This document shows, in pieces, positions 13,955 through 15,235 of a stretch of DNA of 15,235 nucleotides. Origin of the DNA: an uncultured Eubacteriales bacterium (GTDB lineage Bacteria > Bacillota > Clostridia > Oscillospirales > Oscillospiraceae); the NCBI GenBank assembly GCA_900550615.1, contig URSX01000037.1, positions 1-15,235 of the forward strand, given 5' to 3'. Every line of letters starts with the position of its first letter. The first letter of the stretch is position 1. The notes under the pieces were generated by a model. The model was not told the DNA's origin. It did not search any database and was given only the letters and a program-made list of their open reading frames with translations. Both the position numbers and the translations under genes were made by a program.

Positions 13955-14026
13955 TACTCCGGCCTGTGAAAAAAGCTCTTTTTGCGCTGCGCGGCTCCAG
14001 TGGGGGAATGCGGAGAGGTCCATATG

Positions 14027-14059
14027 AAAAAATCCCCCCATCCAGGCGGATGGGGGGAT
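14027..14059 (-). terminator. Terminator of the Cys-rich peptide gene (and possibly rex)
   Basis: A perfect 12-bp stem, ATCCCCCCATCC/GGATGGGGGGAT (14032-14043 with 14048-14059), with a 4-base loop, followed on the minus strand by TTTTTTC. It ends the unit that includes the small peptide at 14076-14198. Confidence 0.93.
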
Positions 14060-14075
14060 AAAGCTTTACAGCAGG

Positions 14076-14198
14076 TCAGCAGCCGCAGCCACAGTTGTTC
14101 TGGTTGCTGTTGCAGCCACAGCCGCAGCCGTTGCCGCAGAACAGGAACAGAATGATGACGCAGATGATGATCCAGCAGCTATTCCCCTGATTGCACAT
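14076..14198 (-). CDS. Small Cys/Gly/Asn-rich single-helix membrane peptide (hypothetical)
   Basis: A 40-residue peptide. After M-C-N-Q-G-N-S-C-W comes a hydrophobic helix (about 9-20: W-I-I-I-C-V-I-I-L-F-L-F), then a C-terminal half of Cys, Gly and Asn ending C-G-C-G-C. It contains ten cysteines, four of them in a C-x-C-x-C-type run at 25-29 plus the tail. GGAGGT lies 6 bases before the ATG and a strong terminator follows the stop, so it is very likely a real gene despite its size. It lies 77 bases past rex in the same direction with no terminator between, so read-through from rex is possible. I do not recognise a named family. The layout resembles small Cys-rich membrane or spore-associated peptides of Firmicutes, which is only a resemblance. 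Confidence 0.8.
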   Translation of the reverse strand: MCNQGNSCWIIICVIILFLFCGNGCGCGCNSNQNNCGCGC

Positions 14199-14275
14199 AT
14201 TGTGACCTCCCTATGAAATTTACGGCCATGTCGCTGGCCTCAATCCATAGTATGCGCTGGCGGGGGAAAGGTGCG

Positions 14276-14905
14276 TCAGGGACGGGAGATGCGATAGCTG
14301 AGGGTAAGGAGGGTATCCACAAAGTGGACGTCCTCAAAGAAAACGCCCGGTACGTCAGTGCTCAGCTCCACGTTGGTGAAGTTCCAAAAGCCCTTGATGC
14401 CCAGGTCGATGAGGCGGCTGGCCATGGGCTGCGCCACATGCTGGGGCACCGTGAGGACAGCCACGTTGGGGCGGTTCTCCGCTACATACTGCTCCAGCTC
14501 GTCCATAGAGCGAATGGTGACATCGTGAATGGCGGTGCCGATGAGGTCGGGGGAGATATCAAAGGCGGTGTCCACATGGAAGCCGACCTTCTCAAAATCA
14601 AAGTTCTGCAAAAGCGCATGGCCCAGATGACCCACGCCGATGATGATGAGGCGGTGACCTTTGTCAATGCCCAGGATATGCCCAATCTCCGAGCGGAGCT
14701 CGGCAACATTATAGCCATATCCCTGTTGGCCAAATTCACCGAAGCAGCTGAGATCCTGACGGATCTGGGAAGCGGTAATGTCCATCTTGCTGCCCAGAGA
14801 ATTGGAGGAAATACGCACGACGCCCTTGTTGTACAGATCATCCAGATAGCGGTAATACCGCGGCAGACGATGGATGACGGCATCGGATACTTTTTGTTTT
14901 TTCAT
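14276..14905 (-). CDS. rex: Redox-sensing transcriptional repressor Rex
   Basis: A repressor that binds DNA when NADH is low and lets go when NADH rises, controlling fermentation and respiration genes. The 209 residues match the family. The N-terminal winged helix (about 1-75) includes L-P-R-Y-Y-R-Y-L (14-21) and the recognition region I-T-A-S-Q-I-R-Q-D-L-S-C-F-G-E-F-G (43-59), where R-x-D-L-S-x-F-G-x-F-G is a Rex signature. The Rossmann domain follows with G-V-G-H-L-G (90-95) as the dinucleotide loop, and a C-terminal swap helix. The ATG at 14905 has AAGGA about 12 bases upstream. Its own promoter (14951-14979) carries a near-consensus Rex site, so autoregulation is likely. Confidence 0.97.
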   Translation of the reverse strand: MKKQKVSDAVIHRLPRYYRYLDDLYNKGVVRISSNSLGSKMDITASQIRQDLSCFGEFGQQGYGYNVAELRSEIGHILGIDKGHRLIIIGVGHLGHALLQNFDFEKVGFHVDTAFDISPDLIGTAIHDVTIRSMDELEQYVAENRPNVAVLTVPQHVAQPMASRLIDLGIKGFWNFTNVELSTDVPGVFFEDVHFVDTLLTLSYRISRP

Positions 14906-14950
14906 AAATAGGATCGGTCCTTTTCTTTTGCGTTTGATGATTTGTATATA

Positions 14951-14979
14951 ATTGTAACGCAGGGAAGTTTACTTGTCAA
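14951..14979 (-). promoter_or_regulatory. Promoter of rex
   Basis: Minus-strand TTGACA (14974-14979) and TACAAT (14951-14956) with a 17-base spacer. The predicted transcription start is about 40 bases before the rex ATG. Confidence 0.82.
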
Positions 14980-14991
14980 CTTTTTTAACAA
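14973..14991. promoter_or_regulatory. Candidate Rex operator overlapping the rex -35
   Basis: TTGTCAACTTTTTTAACAA contains the half-sites TTGTCAA and TTAACAA. The known Clostridia consensus is TTGTTAA-N4-TTAACAA. Here one base differs and the spacer is 5 rather than 4, so binding may be weaker. It covers the -35 of rex, the expected place for autorepression. Confidence 0.45.
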
Positions 14992-15011
14992 TGTTTTTTT
15001 GAAAAAATTTC

Positions 15012-15040
15012 TTTACAAACGGGTGAAAAGTTGCTATAAT
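15012..15040 (+). promoter_or_regulatory. Promoter of the tRNA-Arg gene
   Basis: TTTACA (15012-15017) and perfect TATAAT (15035-15040) with a 17-base spacer. It lies about 24 bases before the first tRNA base, a normal distance, so it is the native promoter of an originally functional tRNA gene. Confidence 0.85.
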
Positions 15041-15063
15041 CAGTGTGTTGTAAAAATGAATAT

Positions 15064-15102
15064 GCGCCCGTAGCTCAGTTGGATAGAGCGTTAGACTCCG
15101 AC
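15064..15102 (+). tRNA. 5' half of tRNA-Arg (anticodon CCG), interrupted after the anticodon loop
   Basis: The acceptor 5' strand GCGCCCG, T8-A9, a full D arm (GCTC/GAGC with AGTTGGATA loop), anticodon 5' strand TTAGA and loop CTCCGAC (CCG at 15098-15100) are all normal. After the loop the sequence ATTTC cannot pair with TTAGA. No T arm (TTCRA) and no CGGGCGC acceptor 3' strand follow. Identity and break point are seen in the sequence. That a mobile element is inserted here is inference, since anticodon loops of tRNA genes are common integration sites. Confidence 0.75.
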
Positions 15103-15235
15103 ATTTCAGGCGTTTCCAGTTGAGATATGGCGCAAAGCATTGCCACACCTGCGTTTGCGGGAACGGCAGAGAAAAAATGGGTGGTCGTTGACTACTATTT
15201 GACGACTATCGCAGAAACCCACAACCAAATATGCG
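15103..15235. other. Foreign-looking segment behind the tRNA break, possible element end
   Basis: This 133-base stretch does not continue the tRNA. It contains near-identical tandem 11-mers, TTGACTACTAT then TTGACGACTAT (about 15188-15210), of the kind used as integrase arm sites. It also holds an open frame of 36 codons from an ATG at 15127 to the window edge, with no ribosome site. The last 8 bases, AATATGCG, repeat the 8 bases at 15059-15066 that lead into the tRNA. No recombinase gene is in view. Confidence 0.35.

Noticed and set aside
14199..14275. Sporulation-type -10 (CATACTAT on the minus strand) before the Cys-rich peptide
   Set aside because: It resembles sigma-G/sigma-E -10 elements, but no matching -35 is found at the right distance, so it is not listed as a feature.
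15064..15133. A complete unusual tRNA of about 70 bases, using GGCGC at 15129-15133 to pair with the acceptor GCGCC
   Set aside because: The anticodon stem does not pair (TTAGA against ATTTC), there is no T arm with TTCRA, and the last two acceptor pairs fail. The five-base match looks like chance.
15103..15235. Group I intron in the tRNA anticodon loop
   Set aside because: Group I introns are known at such sites, but no intron core elements or P1 pairing with the 5' exon are visible and the 3' exon is not in view. It cannot be excluded beyond the edge.
1..15235. CRISPR array, insertion sequence or toxin-antitoxin pair
   Set aside because: No regularly spaced repeats, no transposase or integrase motifs and no paired small genes of that type were seen.

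Overview
The window looks like chromosome from a GC-rich gut-type Firmicute, probably Clostridia of the Oscillospirales (Flavonifractor/Lawsonibacter/Oscillibacter-like). The grounds are consensus sigma-A promoters, strong GGAGG ribosome sites, a T-box leader, a Rex repressor and a sodium-pumping decarboxylase set with a separate biotin carrier. The genus is inference. Most of the window is core or metabolic genes. Only the last ~170 bases look accessory.

Layout. (1) 103-777 (-): YoaK/DUF1275-type membrane protein. (2) 882-5027 (+): promoter and alanine-type T-box leader, a chloramphenicol-acetyltransferase-fold protein, alaS, a small DUF4250 protein and a HIT-family protein, read as one unit and closed by a perfect hairpin at 5053-5089. 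(3) 5183-8716 (-): Na+-translocating oxaloacetate decarboxylase operon in the order oadG, biotin carrier, oadB, oadA, from a promoter at 8750-8778. (4) 8927-9601 (+): sfsA. (5) 9662-10672 (-): asnA. (6) 10798-11988 (-): class I aminotransferase with a structured leader. (7) 12227-13303 (+): YkvI-family transporter, divergent from the aminotransferase. (8) 13307-13924 (-): CoA-pyrophosphatase-like Nudix hydrolase with a TTG start. (9) 14076-14198 (-): a 40-residue Cys-rich membrane peptide. (10) 14276-14905 (-): rex. (11) 15064 to the end: the 5' half of a tRNA-Arg(CCG) behind a good promoter, joined after the anticodon loop to unrelated sequence.

How the genes fit together. Uncharged tRNA-Ala should raise transcription of alaS and, unusually, of the acetyltransferase-like gene ahead of it. 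The decarboxylase turns oxaloacetate into pyruvate and exports Na+. A class I aminotransferase and AsnA nearby may act on the connected aspartate/asparagine pool, but they are separate transcription units and the substrate of the aminotransferase is not proven. Rex would couple expression to NADH/NAD+, and its own promoter carries a near-consensus Rex site.

The points most worth following up are the T-box control of a CAT-like gene, the broken tRNA-Arg junction and its tail, the enlarged loop in OadB, the unannotated-size Cys-rich peptide, and two mutually exclusive hairpins in the aminotransferase leader. I found no clear undescribed multi-gene system.
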